Source: Peptoniphilus raoultii
GTDB taxonomy: Bacteria; Bacillota; Clostridia; Tissierellales; Peptoniphilaceae
NCBI RefSeq assembly: GCF_900099555.1
Contig: NZ_FMWM01000002.1
Span: forward strand, 1,485,629-1,549,628
Length of the DNA stretch: 64,000 nt
Reading direction: 5' to 3'
Notes under the pieces: generated by a model
Seen by the model: only the letters and a program-made list of their open reading frames with translations
Database searches by the model: none
Told to the model about the DNA's origin: nothing
Position numbers and translations under genes: made by a program
In this document: one piece after another, positions 1 through 12,094 of the stretch
Numbering within the stretch: the stretch's first letter is position 1
Layout: each line of letters begins with the position of its first letter

Positions 1-1
1 T

Positions 2-805
2 GGAGGATTTGAAGGAGGCCATTCTGGTGTTGAAATTTCCAAAAATAAGGGCAATATGATTAAAGTAATGGCAGATTTTGTAAAATTGTCTAAGGCAAGG
101 CTTGTAGATTTTAACTGCGGCACAAAAGATAATGCCATTCCAAGAGAAGGTTTCTTGAAAATTGAACTTAAAGAAGATATCTTTGAAGAAATAAAAAAAG
201 AAATAGAAGAAAAATATAAAGAAGTTGAAGGAAAACTTGAAATCAAGGCAAAAAAAGAAGACTACAAAGGAAAAATCAAAAATAAAAAATCAACAGAAGA
301 TTTTGCAGATTTACTACTAGCCCTTCCAACAGGCGTTAAATCATATACAGACGAAAGTAAAAAATTCCTAGAATCTTCATCAAATCTTGCAATAGTTAGA
401 AGGTTCACAGAAGATGAAGAAAAATATGAAATTAAAGATTCTATAAGATTTGCCAAGTCTTCATTATTAGAAGATTTTGAAAAGACCTTTACAGAAATTT
501 CTAAGGGCTATCCAGTAGAAGTGAACTTTATTAATTATTATCCTGAATGGGAATATAAAAAAGAATCAGACTTTAGAGAACTTGTAAATAAAACTTATAA
601 GGACCAATATGGAAAAGAAATGTCCCTTGAAATTACTCATGGAGGATTAGAATGTGGAGTATTTTATAAGAAAAATCCAAATCTTGATATAGTTTCCATA
701 GGACCAACAATTACAGGAGCCCACACTCCAAAGGAAACATTATATATTGAATCAACAAAAAGAGTTTATAAGCACTTAAAAGCAATTATTGAAAATTTAA
801 AATAA
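2..805 (+). CDS. pepD: Aminoacyl-histidine dipeptidase (PepD-type, M20 family), 3' part
   Basis: Partial gene: the frame is open from base 2, so the 5' end lies outside the window and about 267 C-terminal residues are visible. The first residues carry the M20 motif GGFEGGHSGVEI, with the metal-binding region around GGHSG. The C-terminus reads THGGLECGVF, then GPTITGAHTPKE, both hallmarks of PepD (peptidase family M20C), which hydrolyses dipeptides such as Xaa-His in the cytoplasm with bound zinc. An internal ATG at 56 would leave out the metal-site motif, so it is not the start. A hairpin terminator follows. The identification rests on conserved motifs across the whole visible part. Confidence 0.9.
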   Translation, partial: GGFEGGHSGVEISKNKGNMIKVMADFVKLSKARLVDFNCGTKDNAIPREGFLKIELKEDIFEEIKKEIEEKYKEVEGKLEIKAKKEDYKGKIKNKKSTEDFADLLLALPTGVKSYTDESKKFLESSSNLAIVRRFTEDEEKYEIKDSIRFAKSSLLEDFEKTFTEISKGYPVEVNFINYYPEWEYKKESDFRELVNKTYKDQYGKEMSLEITHGGLECGVFYKKNPNLDIVSIGPTITGAHTPKETLYIESTKRVYKHLKAIIENLK

Positions 806-828
806 AAGCTCTAATATCAAAAAAAATT

Positions 829-862
829 GGCAAACCTGAATCATGTGGGCTTGCCTTTTTTT
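829..862 (+). terminator. Rho-independent terminator after pepD
   Basis: An imperfect stem, GGCAAACC pairing with the GGGCTTGCC arm, is followed by seven T residues. It sits 24 bases after the pepD stop codon. Confidence 0.75.
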
Positions 863-971
863 AATAAATTTTTAAGTAGAAATAATGAGCTAGACAAATT
901 ATTTTCTATATTTTATTGTATTTATAGGATAACAAAATTTATAAATTATTTATAGATTAGAAGGGAGAATT

Positions 972-1445
972 ACGGAAAGTAAAAAAATTGAAATGAAAAA
1001 GAAAAAAACAATTGCTCTTGTTGCACACGATCACAAAAAGAAAGAACTAATAGAATGGGTTAAGTCCTATGAAAATAAACTAAAAAACCACAATTTAATT
1101 GGCACAGGGACAACAGCAACTCTTATAACAAATAACACATCACTTACTGTTGAAAAATTAGCATCAGGTCCTCTTGGCGGCGATCAGCAGTTAGGAGCCT
1201 TAATTTAAAAATCCAAAATAGATATATTAATATTTTTTTGGGATCCACTTGAAGCCCTTCCCCACGATCCAGATGTTAAGGCTCTGCTTAGAATTTCGAC
1301 CTTATATGATGTGGCAATGGCAACTTCAAAAATCACAGCTGATTATTTAATAACTTCATCGCTATTTGATGAAACATATAATGCATATGCACCAAATTCA
1401 GATGATAATGTAGAAAATATGATTTATGAAAATAAATTTGAATAA
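972..1445 (+). pseudogene. mgsA: Methylglyoxal synthase, broken by an in-frame stop
   Basis: The first half (from ATG 993) has IALVAHDHKKKE, GTGTT and SGPLGGDQQLGALI, all typical of methylglyoxal synthase, which turns dihydroxyacetone phosphate into methylglyoxal. A TAA at 1206-1208 interrupts the frame. The same frame then continues with [22 protein letters not shown] and [10 protein letters not shown], the second half of the enzyme, up to TAA at 1443. No frameshift is needed, so the lesion is one nonsense codon just before the essential DPLxxxPHxPD region. The best Shine-Dalgarno (AAGGGAG at 961) points to ACG at 972 rather than to ATG 993, so the original start may also be lost; that part is uncertain. 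Without readthrough the product cannot be active. Confidence 0.88.
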
Positions 1446-1684
1446 ATAATAACTTTTAATTTAAATAAATTTGTCCTTACCCTCATTTTTACTCTTATTA
1501 AAATATAAGGATTAGATAAAAAGAACATAGTAATACTTATGATGATAATAATCCTTACTCATTAGTATAATAAAAGCTAGATAAAAATAATAAAATCTAA
1601 AGTATTTTATGCGTCCTATACACACCAAAATCTCTTACACACGTTCTACACATAATTAAGAAGGACGGGACTCCCCCCTCATAA

Positions 1685-2412
1685 ATCATAACCACCCGTC
1701 AAACGGGTGGTTTGATCACGGGCTATAAGCCCGAGTGATACCAACCAGCGTCTCAAGGCGCTGGTTTTCACTTTGTTCAAACCTTATTATTTTTGCCTCT
1801 TTAGCTAGCCCTGAAAGGGCTTCATTCATCTTATTTTGGATGGATCTTCCTATTCTTTTACACTTAATTTATCCATTGCTATGTCATGTTGCTCTTGCTC
1901 TCTTATATACTTTGCTATTGTTTGTTCATTCAATCCTACCGTACTTACATAATATCCCTCTGCCAAAAAATGTCTATTTCCAAATTTGTATTTTAGGTTT
2001 ACATGCTTGTCTAACATCATTAGTGCACTTTTTCCTTTCAAGTATCCCATGAAACTTGACACTGATATTTTTGGGGGAATACTAACTAACATATGCACAT
2101 GATCTGGCATTAAATGTCATTCTATTATTTCTACTCCTTTGTATTTGCATAATGTCCTAAATATCTCTCCCAAACTATCTCGATATTGATTAAATACTAT
2201 TTTTCGTCTATACTTTGGTGTAAAGACAATATGATTTTTACACATCCATTTTGTGTGTGATAATGAATTTGCCTTTTGTTCCATATTAATCACCTCTTAT
2301 TATTTTAGGTCTGAACAACTCTATTATAATACGAAGGTGATTTTTTGCTATAACCTATTGTTGCATATCCGCATAGCGGGTAGTTTTATGTTTCACACGC
2401 CTTGCGTGCTCA
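1685..2412 (-). mobile_element. IS200/IS605-type insertion sequence (inactive)
   Basis: A minus-strand tnpA of the Y1 HUH type lies between sets of small palindromes that are typical of IS200-family ends. On the low side are perfect hairpins at 1690-1712 (AACCACCCGT and its complement around CAA), 1719-1733, 1744-1765 and 1807-1821. On the high side are hairpins at 2369-2379 (CCGCATAGCGG) and 2395-2409. IS200 elements lack terminal inverted repeats and use such subterminal hairpins for single-strand transposition. Exact boundaries cannot be fixed by eye. No tnpB is present. The stretch 1446-1684 holds no gene that I can see. Confidence 0.8.
1826..2284 (-). pseudogene. tnpA: IS200-type transposase TnpA, interrupted by stop codons
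   Basis: The frame from ATG at 2284 (preceded by AGAGGTG) reads HIVFTPKYRRKIVF, the N-terminus of IS200 transposases. A TGA at 2117-2119 follows VEIIE, where relatives have glycine (EGHLMPDHVHM). The same frame then continues with the HUH motif DHVHML, FGNRHFLAEGYY and the catalytic-tyrosine region YYVSTVGLNEQ. A TAG at 1850-1852 falls where relatives have KEYEDP, and GAA GAT CCA follows, so the last residues are probably also cut off. The HUH half and most of the N-terminus are therefore no longer on one polypeptide, and the element is likely immobile unless helped in trans. Confidence 0.87.
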
Positions 2413-2432
2413 ACTTACTAAAGTCACAAATG

Positions 2433-2460
2433 AAAAAGACTGCCAAAGGGCAGTCCTTTT
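2433..2460 (-). terminator. Second terminator downstream of the rRNA operon
   Basis: Perfect stem GACTGCC/GGGCAGTC with a three-base loop. On the minus strand it is followed by five T residues. It could serve either strand. Confidence 0.65.
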
Positions 2461-2471
2461 AAAATATTATA

Positions 2472-2520
2472 AAATAGCAAAAGTCTATAAACGAAATGAG
2501 TTTTGCGTCCATAGACTTTG
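2472..2520 (-). terminator. rRNA operon terminator
   Basis: Stem AAAGTCTAT ... ATAGACTTT with a long loop, immediately after the 5S gene. On the minus strand it is followed by TTTTGCTATTTT. Confidence 0.75.
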
Positions 2521-2521
2521 A

Positions 2522-2638
2522 ACCGGCAATAACTTACTCTCCCAGGTCGTTGCCAACCAAGTACCATCAGCGGATAGATGCTTAACTTCTGTGTTCGGTA
2601 TGGTTACAGGTGTGTCCATCTTCCTATTCTCACCGGAT
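2522..2638 (-). rRNA. rrf: 5S ribosomal RNA
   Basis: The minus strand reads CCGGTGAG at the start, then ACACCTGTAACCATACCGAA and GAAGTTAAGC, and ends in TTATTGCCGG, which pairs with the 5' end. The length of about 117 bases fits bacterial 5S rRNA. It lies 29 bases after the 23S 3' end as the last gene of the operon. Confidence 0.93.
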
Positions 2639-2667
2639 AAACTTAAAAACTAAAAACTTTTCTTCTT

Positions 2668-5520
<2,853 letters not shown>

Positions 5521-5576
5521 TTGTTTAATAAACTGTTTCTGTTTATTTTCCAGTGTTTATTGTTTTTTAGAAATTT

Positions 5577-5593
5577 GTTTTTAGTTTTTAGTT
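5577..5593 (-). other. 23S processing stem, leader arm
   Basis: ACTAAAAACTAAAAAC on the transcript upstream of 23S is complementary to GTTTTTAGTTTTTAAGT in the 23S-5S spacer (2641-2658). The pair closes the 23S rRNA into the usual RNase III-type processing stem. A separate hairpin, AACCCAT/ATGGGTT, lies at 5606-5625. Confidence 0.6.
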
Positions 5594-5661
5594 GTTATGG
5601 TTCACAACCCATCTTACGATGGGTTATTTGGTCCTTAACTTTAAAAGAATCTTTAAAGTTA

Positions 5662-5738
<77 letters not shown>

Positions 5739-5793
5739 ATATAGATGTCTCTGTTATATATTAAAAAATTTAACAGACCAACTTGGTAGGTTC

Positions 5794-6115
5794 CTATTTG
5801 ATCCTCGTGCTCCAAACTTCAGTGCCGTCGAACTCAACATCTCCGTCTGGGGAGTTGTATAGATATTTGTTAGCTTCTATATACAAGTAACTATCCTCTA
5901 TATACATGTTTCCATTAAGTCTATCTACTCTATATTTAACCTTAACCCAAGACCTGAAATAAATATAGCCGGGGTGTTTCAACGTGAAAATATTAGCCCA
6001 GTTTTGATAAGCTAAATTCGCAATGTTCATTTATCGCAAATATATTCGTTGGAAATAATATACTAATTATTAACAGATATACAAACACGTTTTTACTTAA
6101 AAGATTTCTATTCAT
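5794..6115 (-). pseudogene. Small secreted protein, frameshifted, inside the rRNA spacer
   Basis: A GAGGAG Shine-Dalgarno precedes ATG at 6115. The first residues are a clear signal peptide: basic MNRNLLSK, a hydrophobic stretch ending LLIISILFPT, then NIFA as a plausible cleavage site. After about 40 codons the frame hits TAA (GGC TAA). Shifting frame near there gives about 70 further codons, with YIYFRSWVKVKYRVDR and VEFDGTEVWSTR, to a stop at 5794. I do not recognise the family. The organised start, signal peptide and long second frame argue for a real gene broken by a single indel. Its place between 16S and tRNA-Ile, in the operon's own direction, is abnormal. Confidence 0.65.
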
Positions 6116-6191
6116 TGTACAAACTCCTCACTTGGTTGTTTAAATACTCCGTTATAAAAATTCGTGTTAAGTAATCATGCCTCATACTTTT

Positions 6192-6584
6192 TTAAAAAAA
6201 ATATAAATATAAAATTGTGCGCAATATATTTTCTTCTATTTCTCCTAAATCAGCGGCTTCTACTTTATCCAAATAATAAAAAACTTTTTCAGTATATACT
6301 CTTTCTACTAAGGTATAAGATATAAATATAAATATCACCGGACTCAGCTCTAGCAACATTTGAAATCTGCTTTTTTTATCAAGGCTTTTTTGCCAATTAT
6401 AGCAATCAAAATCAAACTTGCAAATCTTTGAAAACCATCGCAAAAAAACCAATAGTTTAGGAAATCTTACGTACAATCCTTCCACATTAAAATTTGTAAC
6501 GTAGTACAAGTATTGCAATATGATAAATAAATTTACCATAGTTACATAATTATTGATTTTTTTATTCATGTTTTGAATTATCAA
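6192..6584 (-). CDS. Hypothetical protein in the rRNA spacer
   Basis: An open frame of 130 codons begins at TTG 6584, or at ATG 6569 inside it. Two hydrophobic stretches are visible (VTMVNLFIILQYLYYV and LSPVIFIFISYTLV) with a charged middle, so a two-pass membrane protein is possible. No convincing Shine-Dalgarno precedes either start. It begins just after the 16S processing stem and runs with the rRNA operon. It may be a gene remnant or a chance frame in A+T-rich DNA. No family is recognised. Confidence 0.35.
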   Translation of the reverse strand: MIIQNMNKKINNYVTMVNLFIILQYLYYVTNFNVEGLYVRFPKLLVFLRWFSKICKFDFDCYNWQKSLDKKSRFQMLLELSPVIFIFISYTLVERVYTEKVFYYLDKVEAADLGEIEENILRTILYLYFF

Positions 6585-6603
6585 AGTTAGTCCGTTAAAA
6601 AAA

Positions 6604-6625
6604 CATAATTAATAGTGTAAGAATA
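6604..6625 (-). other. 16S processing stem, trailer arm
   Basis: ATTCTTACACTATTAATTAT on the transcript 60 bases after 16S is almost fully complementary to ATAATTAAATAGTGTAAGAAT in the 16S leader (8293-8313 on the plus strand). This is the expected RNase III-type stem that loops out 16S. It marks where the normal spacer ends and the extra ORF-bearing DNA begins. A separate hairpin with CCAGATAG/CTATCTGG lies at 6640-6668. Confidence 0.75.
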
Positions 6626-6676
6626 ATGTGATTTTCCTTCCCAGATAGAATCCGTAGATCCTATCTGGTTTCGGTT

Positions 6677-8212
<1,536 letters not shown>

Positions 8213-8346
8213 AATTTGTCTAACTCAAAAATCATTTCTGATTACGAATTCTGGTTTCTTTGTTATCTCTCGATAACTGCTTTTGTGATTCTATTCTTAC
8301 ACTATTTAATTATCATTTTTCTTCGCTACTTTTTAGTAGCTTGTTT

Positions 8347-8375
8347 ATTATATATCCTCTGGTTTTTTTTGTCAA
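8347..8375 (-). promoter_or_regulatory. rRNA promoter P2
   Basis: TTGACA (8370-8375) and TATAAT (8347-8352) on the minus strand are separated by exactly 17 bases, a perfect sigma-A consensus. It lies about 135 bases before 16S. Confidence 0.9.
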
Positions 8376-8450
8376 GAAAAATTTTCATTTTTTTTACTTT
8401 TTTTTGACTTTTCTCATCGGATGCTTGCTGTCTTTCGCGACAGCTTTTAT

Positions 8451-8479
8451 AGTATAACTTTTTATTTCTTAACTGTCAA
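8451..8479 (-). promoter_or_regulatory. rRNA promoter P1
   Basis: TTGACA (8474-8479) and TATACT (8451-8456) on the minus strand are separated by 17 bases. The -35 box lies in the last codons of the upstream TPR gene, whose stop is at 8469-8471. Just downstream is a hairpin, GCTGTCGCGAAAGACAGC. Confidence 0.87.
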
Positions 8480-9599
8480 GCCTTTTTTTTAAATTTCTTA
8501 TAATTTTTTCAATTTCTTCAAGATTGTCTATTTTATGGGCTTTTTCATAGTATTCCAATGCTTTCTTTTCATTATTTTTTAAATAATAAATACTTGCCAA
8601 GTTATAATAAATAAAAAAAGAGTCTTTGATTTTTTCCTCTGCACTTTTTAATATCTTTTCTGCTTTATCAAGTTTATTCTCATTAACTAAAATCATGGCA
8701 AGCTGACTTGCATTATCGTCTGTAATTTCTTCATTAAAGGATTTTTGTAAATATTCTTCTGCTTCTTGGCTTTCCCCTAAGAGATAGTAGGATCTTCCCA
8801 TAAGGAAATAGAATTCTTCTCGGTCAAAATAGTCCATACTAACATTTTTTAAATAGTTAATGGCCTTATAAGCTTCTCCGTAAGCAAGGTAGGTTTTAGC
8901 ACTCTCTATATTTACATAGTCTTCTATTTTCAAAAGTTCTTCTCTTACTTCATCTTTTAATTTATTGTCACCTGACTTTTCTAAAAATTTTTCATAATAG
9001 AGCTTTGCTTTTATATAGTTTTCCTCTCCTTCATAAATATAAGCAAGATGAAGGTATGGGGGTGCAAAATTTTCGTATTTTAGGGTCATTTCCTCGTAAG
9101 AATTTAGAATATTTTGAGCCTCCCATTCAAAGTCTCTAGAATCTAGTTCTTCTTTTAAGGAGTCCAAAAGATTCGAAAGACTTTCCTTTTCTATTAATTC
9201 TATTCTTTTATTTGCAGAGAATAACTTGTTATATGATGAAGTATAAATTAGTGAATCTATTGGACTCTCTTTAAAATTTTCTACTATTTTTGAAATATAA
9301 TATTTGGCTGGCTCGTCTAAAAGACCCTTTAGTATTTTTTTATAATCTTCTGTATTTTCCAGTTTGCTATCTATTCCTAGAATATAGGCCATAGAATCTA
9401 AGAATTTATCTATATTTATGCCTTCATCAAAACCACCTTCTCTAATCCCCTCTTTTATATATGAAAATTTAAGGGGATAATCTATCCCCTTTTCAAATTT
9501 TAGACCCTTTTTAAGTTCTATATCTTTTTTAAACTTTAAAAAGCCAATGTCATTTAATTTTTCAAGTTTATTTTTTTCTATGATTTCTTTAAAAGTCAT
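8469..9599 (-). CDS. Tetratricopeptide-repeat protein
   Basis: 376 residues. The C-terminal two thirds contain several TPR-like helix pairs with the usual spacing of A, Y, G and A residues, for example APPYLHLAYIYEGEENYIKA, EEFYFLMGRSYYLLGESQEA and SFFIYYNLASIYYLKNNEKK near the end. No signal peptide or membrane segment is seen, so it is probably a cytosolic scaffold for protein-protein contact. The first 150 residues match nothing I know. It overlaps the preceding membrane-protein gene by 11 bases and so is translationally linked to it. It is the last gene of the pheST operon, and its end carries the rRNA P1 -35 box. Function unknown. Confidence 0.85.
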   Translation of the reverse strand: MTFKEIIEKNKLEKLNDIGFLKFKKDIELKKGLKFEKGIDYPLKFSYIKEGIREGGFDEGINIDKFLDSMAYILGIDSKLENTEDYKKILKGLLDEPAKYYISKIVENFKESPIDSLIYTSSYNKLFSANKRIELIEKESLSNLLDSLKEELDSRDFEWEAQNILNSYEEMTLKYENFAPPYLHLAYIYEGEENYIKAKLYYEKFLEKSGDNKLKDEVREELLKIEDYVNIESAKTYLAYGEAYKAINYLKNVSMDYFDREEFYFLMGRSYYLLGESQEAEEYLQKSFNEEITDDNASQLAMILVNENKLDKAEKILKSAEEKIKDSFFIYYNLASIYYLKNNEKKALEYYEKAHKIDNLEEIEKIIRNLKKRLDS

Positions 9600-10365
9600 T
9601 AAATTCTCCCATAAATTGTCTTTTTCTTCTGGTTGAGTTATTTAAAATTTTAAATAGATTACCCCTGAATACTGCATATATTCCTGTCAAAACCATAGCA
9701 ATAATTGTAAATAGAGTTCCCTTATTTAAGATGAAAATAAGATTAAAATTCCCAAGGATTATATCTACAAGACTAGATGACAAAATGAACTCTAAAGGTC
9801 CAAAGGAGTCAAATGTTAATAATCTGATTAAAATTAAATATAGAAGGAATGGTAGAATCCAAAGACTCATATTTTCTTTCATAAAATTAAAGGAATGAAT
9901 AAAGGCTCCTTGATACTGCTCTCCTCCAATATATATACTTTCAGCTATAGGATTAAATAAAATCAACATAACTATAGAAATAATTAAAATAAAAATAAAA
10001 TTATTCAATAATAGAGTTTTTAGCCAAGATACTAAAATAAAAATGAAGTAGACTGAATATATTGAAGAAAAATAGGCCGTAAAAGTCCCTTCAAAATTTT
10101 TAAAGGAAATTCTATTATAAAATATAAGGTCGCTTAACATAGAGTAATAGCTGGAAAGTATAAGGCTAATCATAAGAGGCATTACAAATCCCGATAATAC
10201 TCCAAGCAGAGGTGCTATATAATTTGTGAAGGCCAAAATGGCAACTTGGTACAAAACTCCATAAAAAATTGGCATTAGAATAAAAATTGGATTTCTTTTT
10301 AAATTTTTTAGGCTTTCATTAAAGGCTTGTTTATAGACCAAAAGTAAGTCTTTAAAAAAATTCAT
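9589..10365 (-). CDS. Integral membrane protein of unknown function
   Basis: 258 residues with about six hydrophobic segments, including PIFILMPIFYGVLYQVAILA, GVLSGFVMPLMISLILSS, a long one near residues 105-145 and LFTIIAMVLTGIYAVF near the end. The N-terminus is short and basic, and the C-terminus ends in a basic stretch (NNSTRRKRQ) that probably faces the cytoplasm. GGAGG lies 4 bases before the ATG. It sits between argS and the TPR gene, overlapping the latter by 11 bases, which suggests that the two products act together. No catalytic motif is visible. Confidence 0.85.
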   Translation of the reverse strand: MNFFKDLLLVYKQAFNESLKNLKRNPIFILMPIFYGVLYQVAILAFTNYIAPLLGVLSGFVMPLMISLILSSYYSMLSDLIFYNRISFKNFEGTFTAYFSSIYSVYFIFILVSWLKTLLLNNFIFILIISIVMLILFNPIAESIYIGGEQYQGAFIHSFNFMKENMSLWILPFLLYLILIRLLTFDSFGPLEFILSSSLVDIILGNFNLIFILNKGTLFTIIAMVLTGIYAVFRGNLFKILNNSTRRKRQFMGEFNDF

Positions 10366-10375
10366 TAGTCCTCCT

Positions 10376-12085
10376 CTACATTTTTTCAGGTGCTTTTATA
10401 CCAAGTAAGTATAGAGCCTGAGCTATAACATTTTTTACGCTATAACATAGGACAAGCCTAGAGTTTTTCAAAATTTCATCATCAACTAAAATTGTTGTTT
10501 GATTGTAATATTTATTAAAATTCTTTGCTAATTCCACTACATATCTTGTTATAAAATAGGGTTCATATTTTTCGTGAGCATCTATCACTACATTTGTAAA
10601 GTTATAAAGACTCCTAATAATATTTATTTCGGCTTCTGAATTTAATAGGCTTGAATCAAATTCATTATTAAGATCGAACTGTCCTTTTTTTAATAGGGAT
10701 GATATTCTAGCATGTACATATTGTACATATGGGCCAGTTTCTCCTTCAAAAGAAAGCGTCTTGTCCCAATCAAAAACATAGTCTTTAATTCTTCCATTAA
10801 ATAATTCTTGAAATTTAATGGCACCTATTCCCACAACTTGTGACAGTTCATCTTTATTTTCAATTTTTATACCTTGCTCATTTTCTCTTTCATTTAAAAT
10901 TTCACGAACCTTGTCTGTAGCTTTATTTAACACATCTTCTAAATATAAAACTTTCCCTCTTCTTGTCGAAAGAGTTCCGTCTTCTAAAGAAACCATTCCA
11001 AAAGCCACATGAACTATTTCATCATACCAATCAAAACCAGCTTTCTTAAGGGCTGCCTTTAACTGCTTAAAGTGAAGGCTTTGTTGACTTCCAACTACAT
11101 ATATATTTTTATAGGGTCTGTAGGTTTCATGTCTATATTTTGCTGCGGCTAAGTCTCTTGTTAAATATATTGTTGTTCCATCACTTTTAACTACAATGGC
11201 TGGTGGAAGATCATAATCTTCCAGATTTATTATTTCTGCTCCTTCTGATTCTTCTAAAACCTTTATAGCTCTGAAGTTTTCAATTAAGGCTGGCATTTTA
11301 TCTGAATAGAATGATTCTCCGTTATAGGAATCGAATTCAATGTCAAGCATATCATATACTCTATTAAATTCTTTTAAAGAAACATCTTTAAACCATTTCC
11401 AAATTTCTACAGCTTCTTCATTTCCATTTTCAAGTTCTTTAAACCAATATCGACATTCATCTTTTACTTCTTTGCTATTTTCCGCTTCTTCATTGACCTT
11501 TACATATAATTTTAGTAGTTCATCAATGGGATTGTTTTCAATTTTTTCTTTACTACCCCATTTTTTGTAGGCATAAATTAGCATGCCAAATTGAGTCCCA
11601 TAATCTCCAAGATGATTTATGGCTATTACATTATATCCAAGAAATTTATAAATTCTCTTTAAGGAATCTCCAATTACTGTTGAGCGTATATGACCTATAT
11701 GAAATGGTTTTGCAATATTTGTTGAAGAATATTCAACTATTGCGTTTTTCCCTTCCCCATAATTAACCTTGCCAAATTCATCTTTTTTAGATACTGACTC
11801 TTTTAAAACTTCTTCTGCTAATATATTTTTATTTATAAAAAAGTTTAAATAAGCATTCTTATTTTCTATCTTTTCAAAATATTTGGACTTTAACTTCCCC
11901 GCAAGTTCTTCTGCTATTAGGGCAGGGCTTTTTCTATAAACTTTAGCAAGCGAAAAAACTGGGAAGGCAAAATCTCCCAAATCATAGTTTGGTGGAATCT
12001 CAATTTTTTTATCAATGTCATCTCTGTCCAAATTCTCTATGTTTCCTTGCAAAATATTAATAATTTCTTCTCTAAAATTAATCAT
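10376..12085 (-). CDS. argS: Arginine--tRNA ligase
   Basis: 569 residues, normal for class I ArgRS. The N-terminal Add-1 domain covers about residues 1-110. The HIGH motif appears as FHIGHIRSTVIGDS near residue 130. The nucleotide-binding loop is the KMSK-poor type common in ArgRS, seen as SLEDGTLSTRRGK near residue 365. The DALR anticodon-binding domain at the end contains TGPYVQYVHARISS. It charges tRNA-Arg in the cytosol. It follows mutS2 by 9 bases in the same operon and has a GGAG Shine-Dalgarno. Confidence 0.97.
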   Translation of the reverse strand: MINFREEIINILQGNIENLDRDDIDKKIEIPPNYDLGDFAFPVFSLAKVYRKSPALIAEELAGKLKSKYFEKIENKNAYLNFFINKNILAEEVLKESVSKKDEFGKVNYGEGKNAIVEYSSTNIAKPFHIGHIRSTVIGDSLKRIYKFLGYNVIAINHLGDYGTQFGMLIYAYKKWGSKEKIENNPIDELLKLYVKVNEEAENSKEVKDECRYWFKELENGNEEAVEIWKWFKDVSLKEFNRVYDMLDIEFDSYNGESFYSDKMPALIENFRAIKVLEESEGAEIINLEDYDLPPAIVVKSDGTTIYLTRDLAAAKYRHETYRPYKNIYVVGSQQSLHFKQLKAALKKAGFDWYDEIVHVAFGMVSLEDGTLSTRRGKVLYLEDVLNKATDKVREILNERENEQGIKIENKDELSQVVGIGAIKFQELFNGRIKDYVFDWDKTLSFEGETGPYVQYVHARISSLLKKGQFDLNNEFDSSLLNSEAEINIIRSLYNFTNVVIDAHEKYEPYFITRYVVELAKNFNKYYNQTTILVDDEILKNSRLVLCYSVKNVIAQALYLLGIKAPEKM

Positions 12086-12094
12086 ATTAACTCC

